A stretch of DNA of 64,000 nucleotides from Torymus aiolomorphi (Eukaryota; Arthropoda; Insecta; Hymenoptera; Torymidae): positions 42,127,695 to 42,191,694 of the forward strand of contig CM070876.1 of the NCBI GenBank assembly GCA_036365515.1, given 5' to 3'. The position numbers were made by a program, and so were the translations under genes. The notes below the pieces were generated by a model that had not been told where the DNA came from, searched no databases, and saw nothing but the letters and a program-made list of their open reading frames with translations. Of this stretch, positions 1 to 10,857 are shown piece by piece (within the stretch, counting starts at the first letter, position 1; each line of letters starts with the position of its first letter).

Positions 1-69
<69 letters not shown>
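1..69. repeat. (AT)n microsatellite
   Basis: An uninterrupted AT dinucleotide run occupies the first 69 bases and is cut by the window edge, so its true length is unknown. The sequence from 70 to about 545 is AT-rich and I see no gene or repeat in it. Confidence 0.97.
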
Positions 70-73
<4 letters not shown>

Positions 74-545
74 ATTGACCACACGAAGGTTCTGCATTTT
101 TTTTGGTAAGAAACTATTTGGCGTTATATGACAAACTTATCTTTGAATTTTTAAATTATAAATAGCTTTTTTCTTTTCGTATTTTACGTTTGCACTAAAT
201 ATAGCAAAGCAAAATAAGTTATTATAATATCTGATTAAAGTTCGAAAATTGTTATCATATAATAATAGATTCTTTAGTGTTTTATTATATATACTTAGCG
301 GAGACAAAATTATTTTACCCTTACTACAACAAATTGATTTATTATTTTCTTTTTTCCAATATACTGCCAACAAAATTTACAAACATAACTCATATTACCA
401 AAATATGATTCATACTCTAAATTTTTATTTTTACTACATTTCTGTTTATTTACTTTTAACGTAGAAAAGGATGATGACGCGAGATGTTCGAGGACGAGCT
501 CGGCAACGCCTCTCCTACACAATATATATTGTAACATCGCAAATT

Positions 546-1420
546 GTCTGTTACTGAAACCGAGGGGGCGAGAGCACGGCGGTTGCGAAAGACGACAGAC
601 TGACGCGCGAGAACGTGCACACGCATGCACACACACTCCTACGCGCACACTATCTTTCCCCGCACCCGTGTCCCGGCGCGCACCTTCCCCAAACGTTCTC
701 CCTCTCTACCGCTCGGCCAGGGAAAAGAAAACCAGCAGCAGCTACAGCAGGAACAAGCTGCAGGAGGACGACAGCGAGCCCCGCTCTCCCATGCGGCTGA
801 CAGCAGCAGCCGACGCCAGCCGGGAGAGAGAGAGAGAGAGAAGGAGCGAGAGAGAGACGCAGTGGCTCAGCGCTGTATCGGCCATCTGCCGGACGGCGCG
901 TGCGAGCATCGGCCGTATACGGACCGCTCGCGCGCGCCGCAGTGAAGAAGGCGGCCGATGGACGAACGAGGACAGCAGAGCAGAGCAGCGTGAGTACACC
1001 GGCCGGCATAACCATTCTGTCGCCTACCGCCGTGCCGCGTGCCGCTGTACAGATTTGACGTCCGAAGTCTCGCACGGGTGTGCCTTGGTCGTCGTCGTCG
1101 CCGAGAGAGAGCTGCACCGACGGTTGACGCCGGGAGGCGGCTAGGAAAGCGAGAACGAGAGAGGGAAAGACCTGCACCAGCGGAACACTTCTGGCCGAGG
1201 TTTGCCTTGTTTTTATTCCCATCCCCGTTGTTCCTCGCGTAGTATGTGTGCGTGTCCGAGTCGGGAGTCGCGAGAGACTACGAACTCGCGCCAGCTGCAG
1301 CTCGTGCTGTAGCTGTAGCTTAGATTAGAATCTTCTGCTCTCGACTGAAGCTAGCCGCGAAGGCTTATGAGCGGTGCAAGTGACGCGTGCACCTGGCGCC
1401 CATACCATTGTACTGTACAT
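546..1420. other. GC-rich, GA/CAG-rich block; possible promoter or 5' UTR exon of a host gene
   Basis: This is the only long GC-rich, CpG-rich stretch in the left part of the window. It carries CAG-type triplet repeats (about 730-800), GAGA tracts (about 823-860 and 1,104-1,170) and GT/CA-rich DNA near 600-650. Such composition is typical of insect promoters and 5' untranslated exons. A splice-donor-like GTGAGT starts at 990, preceded by a CAG-rich stretch. Several frames are open here, but they are low-complexity (Arg/Ser/Glu-rich) and overlap on both strands, so I do not call a protein. Direction is unproven; the donor-like site favours plus. I infer a possible 5' exon and have no homology to support it. 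Confidence 0.35.
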
Positions 1421-2000
1421 TAATTAGATTGATATTAATAAACTACTTAGAGTTTTACCCTGTTGTTCTGTGAACTTAGTAATTACCCGCGAAGCTCTGC
1501 CCTGATCCCCAGCAGAGCGTTACAATATATAAGAGAAAGAGAGAGAGAAGAAGAGAGAGATAGAGAGAGAGGGAGAGAAAGAACTAACAAAGGCACTCAA
1601 TCCGTCTCTCGCCGTTTTCTCATGCTCTGTTTGCAGTTGCTGCACTTTTCTTTAGGAAGAAAAAATACGGACAGCGTTCGACTTGTAATTGAACTGTCAA
1701 ATGAATGCGCATACGCCGCGCTGCGCTCGCGTAAGTTTGGCGTTATCCTTGATTTGAATAATTAAGAAGTTTCCTTTCAAAAAGTTGCTCTGTAATTAAT
1801 TGGTCTCGTTAATTGCGGAGAAAAGGCGCACATTATAATAAATGCGCGAACGCGCTTCTTGCGCTGATGGCAGGAGGGTGGCATAGTTTGTTTTCAGAAA
1901 GCAGCCTGTTATTTGTGTATCGAGATGAAGAACTGACAACGGAGCGATGCAAAAGTTGTCGACAGAAGTGTCTTCTGCATCACAGATAGTTGTCATTAGA
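1421..2000. other. Mixed sequence with GA-rich tract, no gene seen
   Basis: A purine (GA)-rich tract lies at about 1,530-1,580. The rest is ordinary AT-leaning sequence. Short open frames are not supported by composition or by any recognised motif. Confidence 0.5.
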
Positions 2001-2005
2001 GGGAC

Positions 2006-2195
2006 AATGCGGAGGGACAATGCGGAGGGACGCGGAAGGTCGCGGAGGGATGCGGAGGGATGCGGAGGGACACGGAGGGACGCGGAGGGATATGCGGAAG
2101 GACAATGCAGACCCCAAATAACGCAAAAAAACAGTGAATTTTACGTTATTTTGTGGAGGGCACTTTCCGGAGGGACGCGGAGGGACGCGGAGGGT
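2006..2195. repeat. Minisatellite, about 10-bp GGAGGGACGC-type unit
   Basis: Units of the form GATGCGGAGG or GACGCGGAGG repeat about ten times from 2,006 to 2,090. They reappear about three times at 2,163-2,195 after a 70-bp AT-rich interruption. Unit sequence varies at one or two positions. The open frame through it is a consequence of the repeat. Confidence 0.85.
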
Positions 2196-2265
2196 TAACG
2201 ACTCAATTCAGCTTACAACTATATAGTATAGTAAGATATGCATCTCGTTAACTATGCTTATGGAG

Positions 2266-2461
2266 CCCTTTTTTAAAGATAGATAGCTTTATGGAGCCCG
2301 AATCCTTTTATGGAGCCCGGGCTCCATAAACATTCAATACATCCCGGTTTATGGAGCCCGACCTAGAGTTTCTATACCGAGAGAGGAATTATTTCTTTAG
2401 TCACTTGTATACGGGAACTCTGGGCGTAGGTACTAATATCAGGGATGGGCTCCATAAAGGG
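2266..2461. repeat. Short palindromic repeat cluster with TTTATGGAGCCC motif
   Basis: The 12-mer TTTATGGAGCCC occurs in direct orientation near 2,288, 2,307 and 2,339, with a shortened copy near 2,259, and as its complement at 2,319 and about 2,446. Two copies meet head to head at 2,307-2,330 as a perfect 24-bp palindrome. This looks like a small foldback or nested MITE remnant. No target duplication could be read. Confidence 0.6.
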
Positions 2462-2469
2462 GTTAGGTG

Positions 2470-2980
2470 AAACATATATATATATGGGTAACTTCATGTC
2501 AAGTGTTCAGGTCAAAATTTTGAAATCGCTTAAAATAGGTTTTTCTCCTTCCAAATTGGCCCCAAACGCTAGAGTTTTAGTGCAAAATATTGAACTGTTC
2601 AAGAGTTAGAACCAATTGAAAATTTGAAAATTTTGATTTTTTTCGAAAAACATGAATTTTCATGATTTTTTAACTCAAAAACGTGAAACTTTTTGTATTA
2701 CACATTAAATGGGAAAAAGTTTGCAAATTGTAAGTCGAATAATTCAGAATTTTTTCAGGTCGATGACAGTAATTTTACTAATTTGTACGGAAGAAAGCAA
2801 CATTCAAAATATGATTAGGGAGAACGCATCCCTCTGGATTTTCTTCAACAATCGAGAAAAATTTGAGAAAAAATGTTACCTTCAAAATTAGACCTTGATC
2901 AAGATGGAGAAATGTCAGAGAAAAAAGTTAGCTGGAATGAAAGCCGTTGTAACAGTGAAAAAAGTCTGTTTTTGGTTTAT
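2470..2980. other. AT-rich sequence, nothing recognised
   Basis: AT-rich DNA with A/T homopolymers. Its open frames are short and lack recognisable motifs. Confidence 0.5.
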
Positions 2981-2984
2981 TCGC

Positions 2985-3165
2985 GTGGAAAAACGTCCTA
3001 TTTCGGCTTCGCGCGTAAAAAAGTCCTACCTCAGCTTAGCGTGTAAAAAAGCCCTATCTCGACGTCACGTGGAAAAAAGTCCTATCTCGACTTCGCGTGG
3101 AAAAAGGTCCTATTTCGGCTTCGCGCGTAAGAAAGTCCTATCTCGGGCACTCCGCGTTTTTACTG
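2985..3165. repeat. ~29-bp tandem repeat (TCCTATCTCGACTTCGCG type), left arm
   Basis: Six diverged ~29-bp units containing AAAAAAGTCCTATNTCGNCTT and a CGCG spacer run from 2,985 to 3,155. Two or more units recur in inverted orientation at 3,520-3,590, so 2,985-3,590 forms a foldback around the palindrome at 3,403-3,502. Confidence 0.75.
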
Positions 3166-3402
3166 ACGTTTAAGTTGAGAACCGCTGTAGAGTTTTTAAT
3201 AATCGGTCTCCGGTTCACGCTGGGCTGGTTTTGCTAGCGAAATTATTTCTCTATCTTACTATTATACATCAATATATACTTTTATTGTGAAGTATTCGAT
3301 TTAAACACAAAATTTAATTTACACCATACCCTGGTCGAAAGTACCACTTTCGCTCCCGGCTCAAAAACGCGAATGTTGTATTTTTGGCCCGGGTATAGTG
3401 AA

Positions 3403-3502
3403 AAATAGTATACGCAACACGGAGATAAAGAGGGCCAGTTCAGAGCCGAAGGCGACCTCTCTTAGAAACTCTTTACCTCCCTAGTTGCGTAATCTACTAT
3501 TT
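3403..3502. mobile_element. Small palindromic MITE, AATAGTATAC family, copy 1
   Basis: The left end reads AAATAGTATACGCAAC and the right end GTTGCGTAATCTACTATTT, an almost perfect inverted repeat around a GC-richer centre. The same termini with different interiors occur at 22,773-22,896, 51,587-51,659 and 63,429-63,565. A GC-rich partly palindromic stretch (about 3,335-3,400) sits immediately to its left, as at the other loci. Confidence 0.65.
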
Positions 3503-3514
3503 GTTAGTGTCTGA

Positions 3515-3590
3515 GATAAGACTTTCTTACGCGCGAAGCCGAAATAGGACTTTTTTCCACGCGAAGTCGAGATAGGACTTTTTCTCTCCC
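3515..3590. repeat. ~29-bp repeat, inverted right arm
   Basis: These are inverted copies of the units at 2,985-3,165, with AAGCCGAAATAGGACTTTTTT and AAGTCGAGATAGGACTTTTT cores. They close a foldback of about 0.6 kb. Confidence 0.7.
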
Positions 3591-3799
3591 AGCCGACGAT
3601 ATACTATCGATTAATTCATTTTATTTGCTATGAAACGACCAAAAAATCTTAAAATAAAACTAAAGAAAGTCGGTGCCTGAGTCGATGATTTCAATTCTAC
3701 AAACGGCGGATTTGTTGTGATTAAGGTAGCTATTACCTAAAACTATTTAATTCCATTTCTTTTTGAAACTTTCAGCAAAATTAATTTAGATAGTAATAA

Positions 3800-3935
3800 G
3801 TATTATCTACAGGGAGAGAAATTTCGTAATAAAAATCACAAATATTCGAGACAAAATTACCAGTTTCTATAATAATGGATAGACAGGCTGACAATTTCAA
3901 CCTTTTTAACAAGGTGCCTTGGTAACATTTTTTTT
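3800..3935. mobile_element. MITE-like remnant sharing ends with 59,060-59,365
   Basis: The left end CTACAGGGAGAGAAATTT and the internal AAGGTGCCTTGGTAA motif correspond, in inverted orientation, to the CACCTTGGTAA and AAATTTCTCTTTGTGTAG motifs at 59,330-59,365. It is probably a decayed non-autonomous DNA element. Confidence 0.4.
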
Positions 3936-4029
3936 TAGTTAATGTAAATTTAAAAATAGTATATTACGTCCCTAGGAAGTAAAAGTAAAGAATGTCCGAG
4001 ACCGCATATAAATTGTCACCCGAGCCGAA

Positions 4030-4345
4030 GCCGAGAGTTACAAACATGCGATCCCGTGTAAAAAAAAAGTCTGGGCGAAGTCTTACAGAAGTCTGGCTTG
4101 AAAAGTCTGACCAAAGTCTCGTAGGTCGGACGATCCCAGACTTTTTGCCAAACTTTTTATATTTTCTATTAAAAGTCTTGGAAAAAATCCCCAGACTTTA
4201 TCCAAGACTTTTTACCAGGCTTAGTAAAAAGTCTGGGAAAAATGAACAGACTTCATCCAAGACTTTTTACCAGGCTTAACATACAGCGCAAAAAGTCTTG
4301 GAGAAGTGCCCAGACTTTATCCCAGACTTTTTGCCAGACTTTATG
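4030..4345. repeat. Interspersed AAAGTCTGG / CCAGACTTT short repeats
   Basis: The 10-12 bp words AAAAAGTCTGG and CCAGACTTTTT recur more than ten times in both orientations. This gives many short hairpins rather than a regular tandem array. Confidence 0.65.
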
Positions 4346-4396
4346 GTCCGCGTATGGAGGTTATACACGCCCGGCAACTCCCGCATGAAACCGATA

Positions 4397-5093
4397 CTCA
4401 TAGTCTTCTGCTGCAATCCCATGATCACTGCTGTCGTCATCGTCGTTGTCGCTGTCATCTGCAGATCTAATAATTTTTGGAGACACAACGAGTCAGGCTT
4501 TGTAAAACTCCAACCTACAAATTGAAATTCTCACAAAGCATCTCTACTACAGCGCAAGTAAATATTTTATAGAGAATTTTAACTTATCTGATGTTATCTC
4601 GGTGCTGTCCATTACAGTTCTTCGTAAAAAATAGTTGCCATTACTTGGGATTCCGGACAAATTTTGTAATATAAACGTGTATGGCAAGATAAAAATATTT
4701 TGAACTCCAAACAATATGAATTGAACGACAATCGTGTAAACATAGAGTATTCTGCAACTAGTTTCAAGTTATTTATGGACCTCAAAATATTTTCAGTTCG
4801 CTACGTATTTTTGCAATTAAGTTCTTCTCTATTTATGTGTCTAGAGATGGTGCAAAGATTTTCCACCAGGAACTGTAATGAACAACACCTTGATAATAAT
4901 CAGATAAGTTCCAATTTTCTATAAAATATTTACTTGCACTGTAGAAAAGATGCTTTGTGAGGACTTCTATTTGCAGATCGGAGTTTTACAAAGCCCGACT
5001 CTTTGTGTCTCCAAAAATTAATAGATCTGCAGATGACAGCGACAACGACATCATGATAGCAGTGACCATGGGATTGCCGCAGAAGACTATGAG
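4397..5093. mobile_element. Foldback element FB-C, about 0.7 kb
   Basis: Two arms of roughly 200 bp (4,397-4,600 and about 4,895-5,093) are inverted copies of each other around a ~300-bp AT-rich loop. Arm landmarks include CTCATAGTCTTCTG at the outer end, the CTGCAGAT block, the GTAAAACTCC block and the TAAAATATTT block. The arms differ by several indels, so it is not recent. The outer arm contains an acidic open stretch discussed in the findings. Its right end abuts the 300-bp repeat array. Confidence 0.8.
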
Positions 5094-6990
5094 ATGTCTA
5101 TTAAGCTGGAAAAGCCACTTCATAAGGCTAGGCTGAAAATAATTCCTTATTATGTCGCTAATTTGTCGCTAATTTGTTACGCAAACCCCGATTTTGTCGC
5201 TAACGCCGTTTCCTAGAAACAATGGCTATTCTAGCGTAATATTAAGCTGGAAAAGTCACTACGTTGTATCTCATCAGAAATTGACGATAGCGACACCGGG
5301 TTTGGCCTAGATTTTGTCGATAATTTGTCGCTCGAAGATGCCGTAGATTCCATGTCCCAAAAATTGACTGCTGTCCCAAAAAACGACCTCGGGCAACGCG
5401 CATATAAGCAAAAATGGTAAAAATCAAAAAAATCAATTAACTCATAATTGCACATTTTGTCGCTAATTTATCGCTGACTTTTCCCGCAAATCCCGATTTT
5501 GACGTTCCAACCGTTTCCGAGAAACAACGGCTATTCTAGCGTAATATTAAGCTGGAAAAGCCACTACGTTGTATCTCCTCAGAAATTTACGATAGCGACA
5601 CCGGGTTTGGCCTAGATTTTGTCGCTAATTTGTCGCTCGAAGATGCCGCAGATTCCATGTCCCAAAAGTTGACCGCTGTCCCAAAAAACGACCTCGGGCT
5701 ACGCGCATATGAGCAAAAATTATAAAAATCAAAAAAATCAATTAACTCATAATTGCACATTTTGTCGCTAATTTATCGCTGACTTTTCCTGCAAATCCCG
5801 ATTTTGATGCTCCAGCCGTTTCCGAGAAACAATGGCTATTCTAGCGTAATATTAAGCTGGAAAACCAACTACGTTGTATCTCCTCAGAAATTGACGATAG
5901 CGACACCGGGTTTGGCCTAGATTTTGTCGCTAATTTGTCGCTCGAAGATACCGCAGATTCCATGTCCCAAAAGTTGACCGCTGTCCCAAAAAACGACCTC
6001 GGGCCACGCGCATATAAGCAAAAATGTAAAAAATCAAAAAATCAATTAACTCATAATTGCACATTTTATCGCTAATATATCGCTAACTTTTTCAGCATAT
6101 TCCAATTATGTTGCTAAAGTTGTTCTCGACAAACAAAATCGCAGCTGTAGCTCCATCTTGAAGCTAAAAGGTTACGGTTGTATCTTCTCCACAAGTGACA
6201 ATAGCAACACGGGCTTTGGTCCAAATTTGATCGCTAATTTGTCGCTCAAATATGCCATAGACCCAATGTCCCAAAAATGGACCTTGGGTCATGATCATAT
6301 AAGCAAAAATGCTAAAAATAAAAAATCAATTAATTCATAATTGCACATTTTGTCGCTAATTTATCGCTGACATTTCTAGCAAATCCCGTTTTTTAGGCTC
6401 TAGCTGTTTCCAAAAAACAATGGCTATTCTAGCGTAATATTAAGCTGGAAAAGCCATAAAGTTGTATCTTCTCAGCGATTGACGATAGCGACACCGGGTT
6501 TAGCCTAGATTTTGTCACTAATTTGTCGCTCGAAAACGCTGTAGATTCCATGTCCCAAAAGTTGACCGCTGTTCCACAAAACGACCTCGAGCCTCTCGCA
6601 TATAAACAAAAATGATAAAAATAAAGAAAATCAATTAACCCATAATTGCACATTTTGTCACTAATTTGTCGCTGACTTTTCCCGCAAATCCCGATTATGT
6701 TGCCAAAATTGTTCTCGACAAAGAAAATCGCTGCTGTAGCTCCATCTTGAAGCTAAAAAGTCACGGTTGTATCTTCTCCACAAGTGACGATAGCGACACG
6801 GGCTTTGATCCAGATTTTATCGCCAATTTGTCGCTCAAAGATGCCATAGATCCAATGTCCCAAAGATAGACCTTGAATCATGATCATATAAGCAAAAATG
6901 ATAAAAATAAAAAATCAAATAATTCATAATTGCACATTTTGTCGCTAATTTATCGCTCATTTTTCCCGCAAAGCTTTAGCCGTTATCGAG
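5094..6990. repeat. ~300-bp tandem repeat array (left block)
   Basis: About six or seven units in head-to-tail order. The landmark AGCGTAATATTAAGCTGG occurs at 5,233, 5,538, 5,843 and 6,431, giving a period near 305 (two shorter ~294-bp units in the last interval). Each unit carries TTTGTCGCTAATTTGTCGCT and CCATGTCCCAAAA. Units near 6,140 and 6,735 form a second subtype with AGCTCCATCTTGAAGCTAAA. Open frames are broken and shift between units, so the array is non-coding. Related units lie at 10,145-10,291 and 49,924-50,745 (same orientation) and 58,430-58,806 (inverted). Confidence 0.88.
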
Positions 6991-7510
6991 ATACTTTATC
7001 TTAAGGTATTTGGGTACTCGTGTGCGGAAGCGAAATTGAATCTAGTCGCAAGAGAGAGTCGAATCTCTTGCCTGCCACACGTGTTTTTTTTACTCTGGGC
7101 GAGACGAGAACTTTATGAGCGGTCATAACCTATCCCCGCGTTCTCGCTGTTCCTCCCGCTTACGCGTGTCCTCTCTCTCGCACACGCTGCGTGCGGTCGT
7201 CTGCCAACTAAAAAAATGCTACTTTGAATTATAATAATTCGAAAAAAAGTGTGCAAATATCTCCCTTAGTAACATACCTTTTTAAAAAACATTCCCCAGA
7301 GATTCTTTCTTTAGTCGATGAAAATTGAATTCATGTTTATTAATCAGGTACGGCCACTATAGAGGGCCTCAATATGAACCATACCTTTATTTATTGCTAA
7401 TTTGTTGCTAATTTATTACGCTATTCTCGAATTTCTTGCTCCAGCCATTGCGTTGAAAAATCCAGACGGTGCTAACTTGAGACTTAACTCAGCACGGTCA
7501 CAGCTCTAAC
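6991..7510. repeat. Linker between 300-bp and 175-bp arrays, left copy
   Basis: A single-copy-like linker with a GC-richer part (7,010-7,210) and an AT-rich part. It is repeated in inverted orientation at about 57,960-58,430. Shared landmarks are the AGAGTCGAATCTCTTGCCTG block, the GACGAGAACTTT block and the CGGCCACTATAGAGGGCC block. It ends at 7,510, where FB-A copy 1 is inserted. Confidence 0.8.
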
Positions 7511-9500
7511 AGTCTAGGCGCAGGCTATGGTTTCGTAGCCGATTGAGTTTCATTGCTCTACTCAAGGTTTTTATACGTATTTTTTCGTCCTGATTACGAA
7601 TTTTGAGGGTAGAAGTGCTGAAAGTGGTCAGATAAATTGTTATTAACAATTTAATTGTTTAAATCGTTATATCTTTAATTCTTTAATAGATATTAAAATT
7701 TTGCTTTTGCAAAATTGTTGGTTTTTAATTCAGAAATATGCTCGATTTTGAATTTTTAAGAAAACTTAATTAGAAAAAAAGTTATAGCAAATTTAGTGCA
7801 GAAAAGTCCTGATGTACCTTCGCGCGGCCACTCTTTCGCTTGTATCACCGGTTCTAACGAAAATTTTTCAACTTTCAACCTCACATTTTGAAGAAAGAGT
7901 AATATTCTATTAAGCTACTTCATAATTATTATCTATAATTTAATTTACATAATTATTTAAACGTTTCTAATTAAAAATTTCAGTAAAAAATGTCAATTTA
8001 ATTTGTTTTAAGACTTTTTTCACTATTTGCACTAATTTTCTCAAAGTTTTTCGATTGCAAAGTTGTTTGTTTTTCATTTACAAACACGCTAGAATATGAA
8101 TTTTTAAGAAAACTTAATTAGAAAAAAAGGTATCGCAAATTGAGTGCAAAAAAGTCTCGTTGTAGCTAAGCGCGGCCACTCTTTCGCTTGTATCTCCGGT
8201 TCTAACTTAAATTTTTCAACTTTCAACCTCGCATTTTGAAGAGAGAATAATATTCTATGAAGCTACTTTATAATAATTATCTATAATTTAGTTTAAATAA
8301 TTATTTCAGCGCTTCAACCGAAAAATTTCTGTACAAAATGTCGATTTTATTTGTTAAATGAAATTAAAATATTTTAATCAAATCAATACACATATTTTAC
8401 TAAGATTTTTTTTATTAAAACTTCATAAAAATATGTAATTAAGAACTCTGAATTATATTAATTTAATCATTGTATTTATGAGCGCTGCGCCCGCACATCG
8501 CATTTAATCGAGTACTTCAAATTCAAACATATAAATAATATTTTAAATTTTAAATTTGGCATATTTTGGTTTTGTTACATTAATTTTCAGATTAAACTTG
8601 AGATGTGGAAATACGTTGAAAAACGAATAATAGATTATTTGATAAAATATCAATGTCATTTTTATTTATGCGTGTACATCAAATAAATCAATATTATTTA
8701 CTTGAAGTTTAACATTGTGGCGCTTAATTTCTTTTTACACTAAATTATAGATAATAATAATAAATTAATTTAATAATATTTTATGTTTAGCTGAAAATTA
8801 ACAAATTTTTGCCAGAAGAAGTAAAAGAATTATCGCGCTTAGCTACAACGGGACTTTTTTGGACTCAATTTGCAATACCTTTTTTTTTCTAATTAAGTTT
8901 TCTTAAAAATTCATATTCTAGCGTGTTTGTAAATAAAAAACAAACAACTTTGCAATCGAAAAACTTTGAGAAAATTAGTGCAAATAGTGAAAAAAGTCTT
9001 ATAAACAAATTAAATTGACATTTTTTACTGAAATTTTTAATTAGAAACGTTTAAATAATTATGTAAACTAAATTATAGATAATAATTATGAAGTAGCTTA
9101 ATAGAATATTACTCTTTCTTCAAAATGTGAGGTTGAAAGTTGAAAAATTTTCGTTAGAACCGGTGATACAAGCGAAAGAGTGGCCGCGCGAAGGTACATC
9201 AGGACTTTTTTGCACTAAATTTGCTATAACTTTTTTTCTAATTAAGTTTTCTTAAAAATTCAAAATCGAGCATATTTCTGAATTAAAAACCAACAATTTT
9301 GCAAAAGCAAAATTTTAATATCTATTAAAGAATTAAAGATATAACGATTTAAACAATTAAATTGTTAATAACAATTTATCTGACCACTTTCAGCACTTCT
9401 ACCCTCAAAATTCGTAATCAGGACGAAAAAATACGTATAAAAACCTTGAGTAGAGCAATGGCACTCAATCGGCTACGACATCATAGCCTGCGCCTAGACT
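7511..9500. mobile_element. Foldback element FB-A, copy 1, about 2.0 kb
   Basis: Long inverted-repeat arms (about 7,511-8,300 and 8,740-9,500) begin with AGTCTAGGCGCAGGCTATG and end with its complement. Each arm holds two ~350-bp tandem subunits with a CGCGCGGCCACTCTTTCGCTTGTAT-type block. The ~440-bp spacer has no coding capacity. Flanks are CTAAC (7,506-7,510) and ATAAC (9,501-9,505). The inverted paralogue at 57,998-58,001 keeps the uninterrupted site, so a 4-5 bp target duplication is supported. No transposase is present, so it is non-autonomous. Confidence 0.9.
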
Positions 9501-10144
9501 ATAACTTTTGATCGAATAAAGATATTTCAATCATTAAAGCGGGATAATTTATTGCTAATTTGCTGCTTTGAAATCGAGTTGAACCAAAAATCGATAGTCC
9601 AACGGGAACGCAAGAAATCGACTTTCGGGCGCTCTAAATTGTGTTTTATTTAGTAAAACGGTGAGTAACAAATTCACAACGTGTTTTGGACGTTGCAAAT
9701 GGTATTTTATTTTGTAAAACGGTAAGAAACAAATTTATAACTGTGCAGAATGTTGTCTTTAACATGTTGCTAAGTTCTTACTATTCCTGAATTTGTTGCT
9801 TCACAATAGGCTAGATCCCGGAGACGAAAGTCGATCGAAAACGCAAAAAAAAACGTTTTTTGGACGCTGTATTGGGGTTTCATTTAGTAAATCGGTGCGC
9901 AACAAATTTATATGTGTGCGGATTGTTGTTATTAATTTATTTCTAATTTTTAAGGCTATTCCCGAATTTGTTGCCACAAAACAGGCTAGATCCCGGAGTC
10001 GAAGGTCGATGGAAAACGCAAGAAAATCTGTTTTGGACGTCGTAAATGGTGTTTTATTTCGTAAAACGGTAAGCAACAAATTCATAACTGTGCGGAATGT
10101 TGTTATTGTGAACAATGATTTTGTTAATATGTTGATAAGTTTTT
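9501..10144. repeat. ~175-bp tandem repeat array, left copy
   Basis: Units carry GGCTAGATCCCGGAGNCGAA, an A-rich CGAAAACGCAA stretch, TTTTGGACG and GTAAAACGGTNAGNAACAAAT. GGCTAGATCCCGG starts near 9,808 and 9,983, a period of 175. Partial units extend left to about 9,600. Open frames across units are not conserved. The same array is found inverted at 57,285-57,900. Confidence 0.82.
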
Positions 10145-10291
10145 AGGCTTTTCTAAGTCTCGTATAATTAAACAAACATCTATTGGTTATTTTGTTACTA
10201 ATTTGTTGCCAATTTGTTACGCATACGGCGATTTTATCGATCGCATTATTTCCGAAAAAAAAGCGCAGCTGTAGGACAATTCTTAAGCCAG
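10145..10291. repeat. Partial 300-bp unit interrupted by the giant element
   Basis: This ends with CAATTCTTAAGCCAG, the same words found in intact units at about 50,232 and 50,530, where they continue into GTTTGTATCTCCTCAGCG. Here the continuation is displaced to 49,924, showing insertion of the intervening 39.6 kb. Confidence 0.8.
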
Positions 10292-10559
10292 CCCGCGCAA
10301 AAAAAAAATTTGTGGGCCATATATTGCCCACAGTGTTGGACAAGTATGGGCAATATATGGGCCATTGCAAGCCATATTAGAGGAATATATGGGAGATACT
10401 CGGCCCCGGCGCTTGAGCCGAATTCGGGCTGGAATCGGGCAATAGTATTCCCACCAGTATCCCATATAGTTCCCATATTAGTCCCATATTTTTAATTTCA
10501 TGAGAACCATTAACAAAAAAAAAATAAAATAAAATAAATAAATAAATAAGCGTAAAAAA
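10292..10559 (+). repeat. Left TIR of giant element
   Basis: The terminal CCCGCGC is followed by A10, TTTGTGGGCCATATATTGCC, a GC-rich GCCGAATTCGGGCTGGAATC block and an A-rich end. It matches the complement of 49,640-49,923. It contains short internal inverted words such as GGGCAATATATGGGCC. Confidence 0.85.
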
Positions 10560-10614
10560 CAATCCTATTGTGCATGTACTGTGACTGTAAAATTATTATA
10601 ATATATAAAAAAAA

Positions 10615-10681
10615 AAATGGATTCGAACCTCGAACCTTTGAATTACTAGACTTGCTCGCTACCGACTGAGCTATTTAGTTA
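10615..10681 (-). other. tRNA-like sequence (left arm of palindrome)
   Basis: On the minus strand there is an A-box-like TAGCTCAGTCGGTAGCG and a B-box GGTTCGAATCC (complement at 10,619-10,629), with a T-rich tract downstream. The acceptor ends do not pair, so this is a tRNA-derived repeat or pseudogene rather than a working tRNA. It is transcriptionally divergent from the copy at 10,785-10,857. Confidence 0.6.
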
Positions 10682-10784
10682 TGTTTATATCAAAGGATCA
10701 AATGGAGGTTAATACTTGAACGACATCATCATTCGTTTCAGATTACAGCCAGATAATCTCCATTTGATCCTTTGATATAAACAT

Positions 10785-10857
10785 AACTAAATAGCTCAGT
10801 CGGTAGCGAGCAAGTCTAGTAATTCAAAGGTTGGAGGTTCGAATCCACTCAAAGAAT
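10785..10857 (+). other. tRNA-like sequence (right arm of palindrome)
   Basis: The D-arm-like GCTCAGTCGGTAGCGAGC, a CTAGTAA loop (AGT in the anticodon position, which would be Thr) and the T-arm GGAGGTTCGAATCCACT are visible. The D stem pairs and the T stem pairs except one position, but the acceptor and anticodon stems do not. A run of 16 or more T follows, like a Pol III terminator. I read it as a tRNA-derived pseudogene that may retain Pol III promoter boxes. Confidence 0.6.

Noticed and set aside
650..1222. 190-codon minus-strand and 158-codon plus-strand open frames
   Set aside because: They overlap each other, are low-complexity and cross GAGA/CAG repeats. They fit an untranslated or promoter region better than a protein.
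10785..10857. Functional tRNA gene (anticodon AGT)
   Set aside because: The acceptor and anticodon stems do not pair. Only the A and B boxes and most of the D and T stems are preserved.
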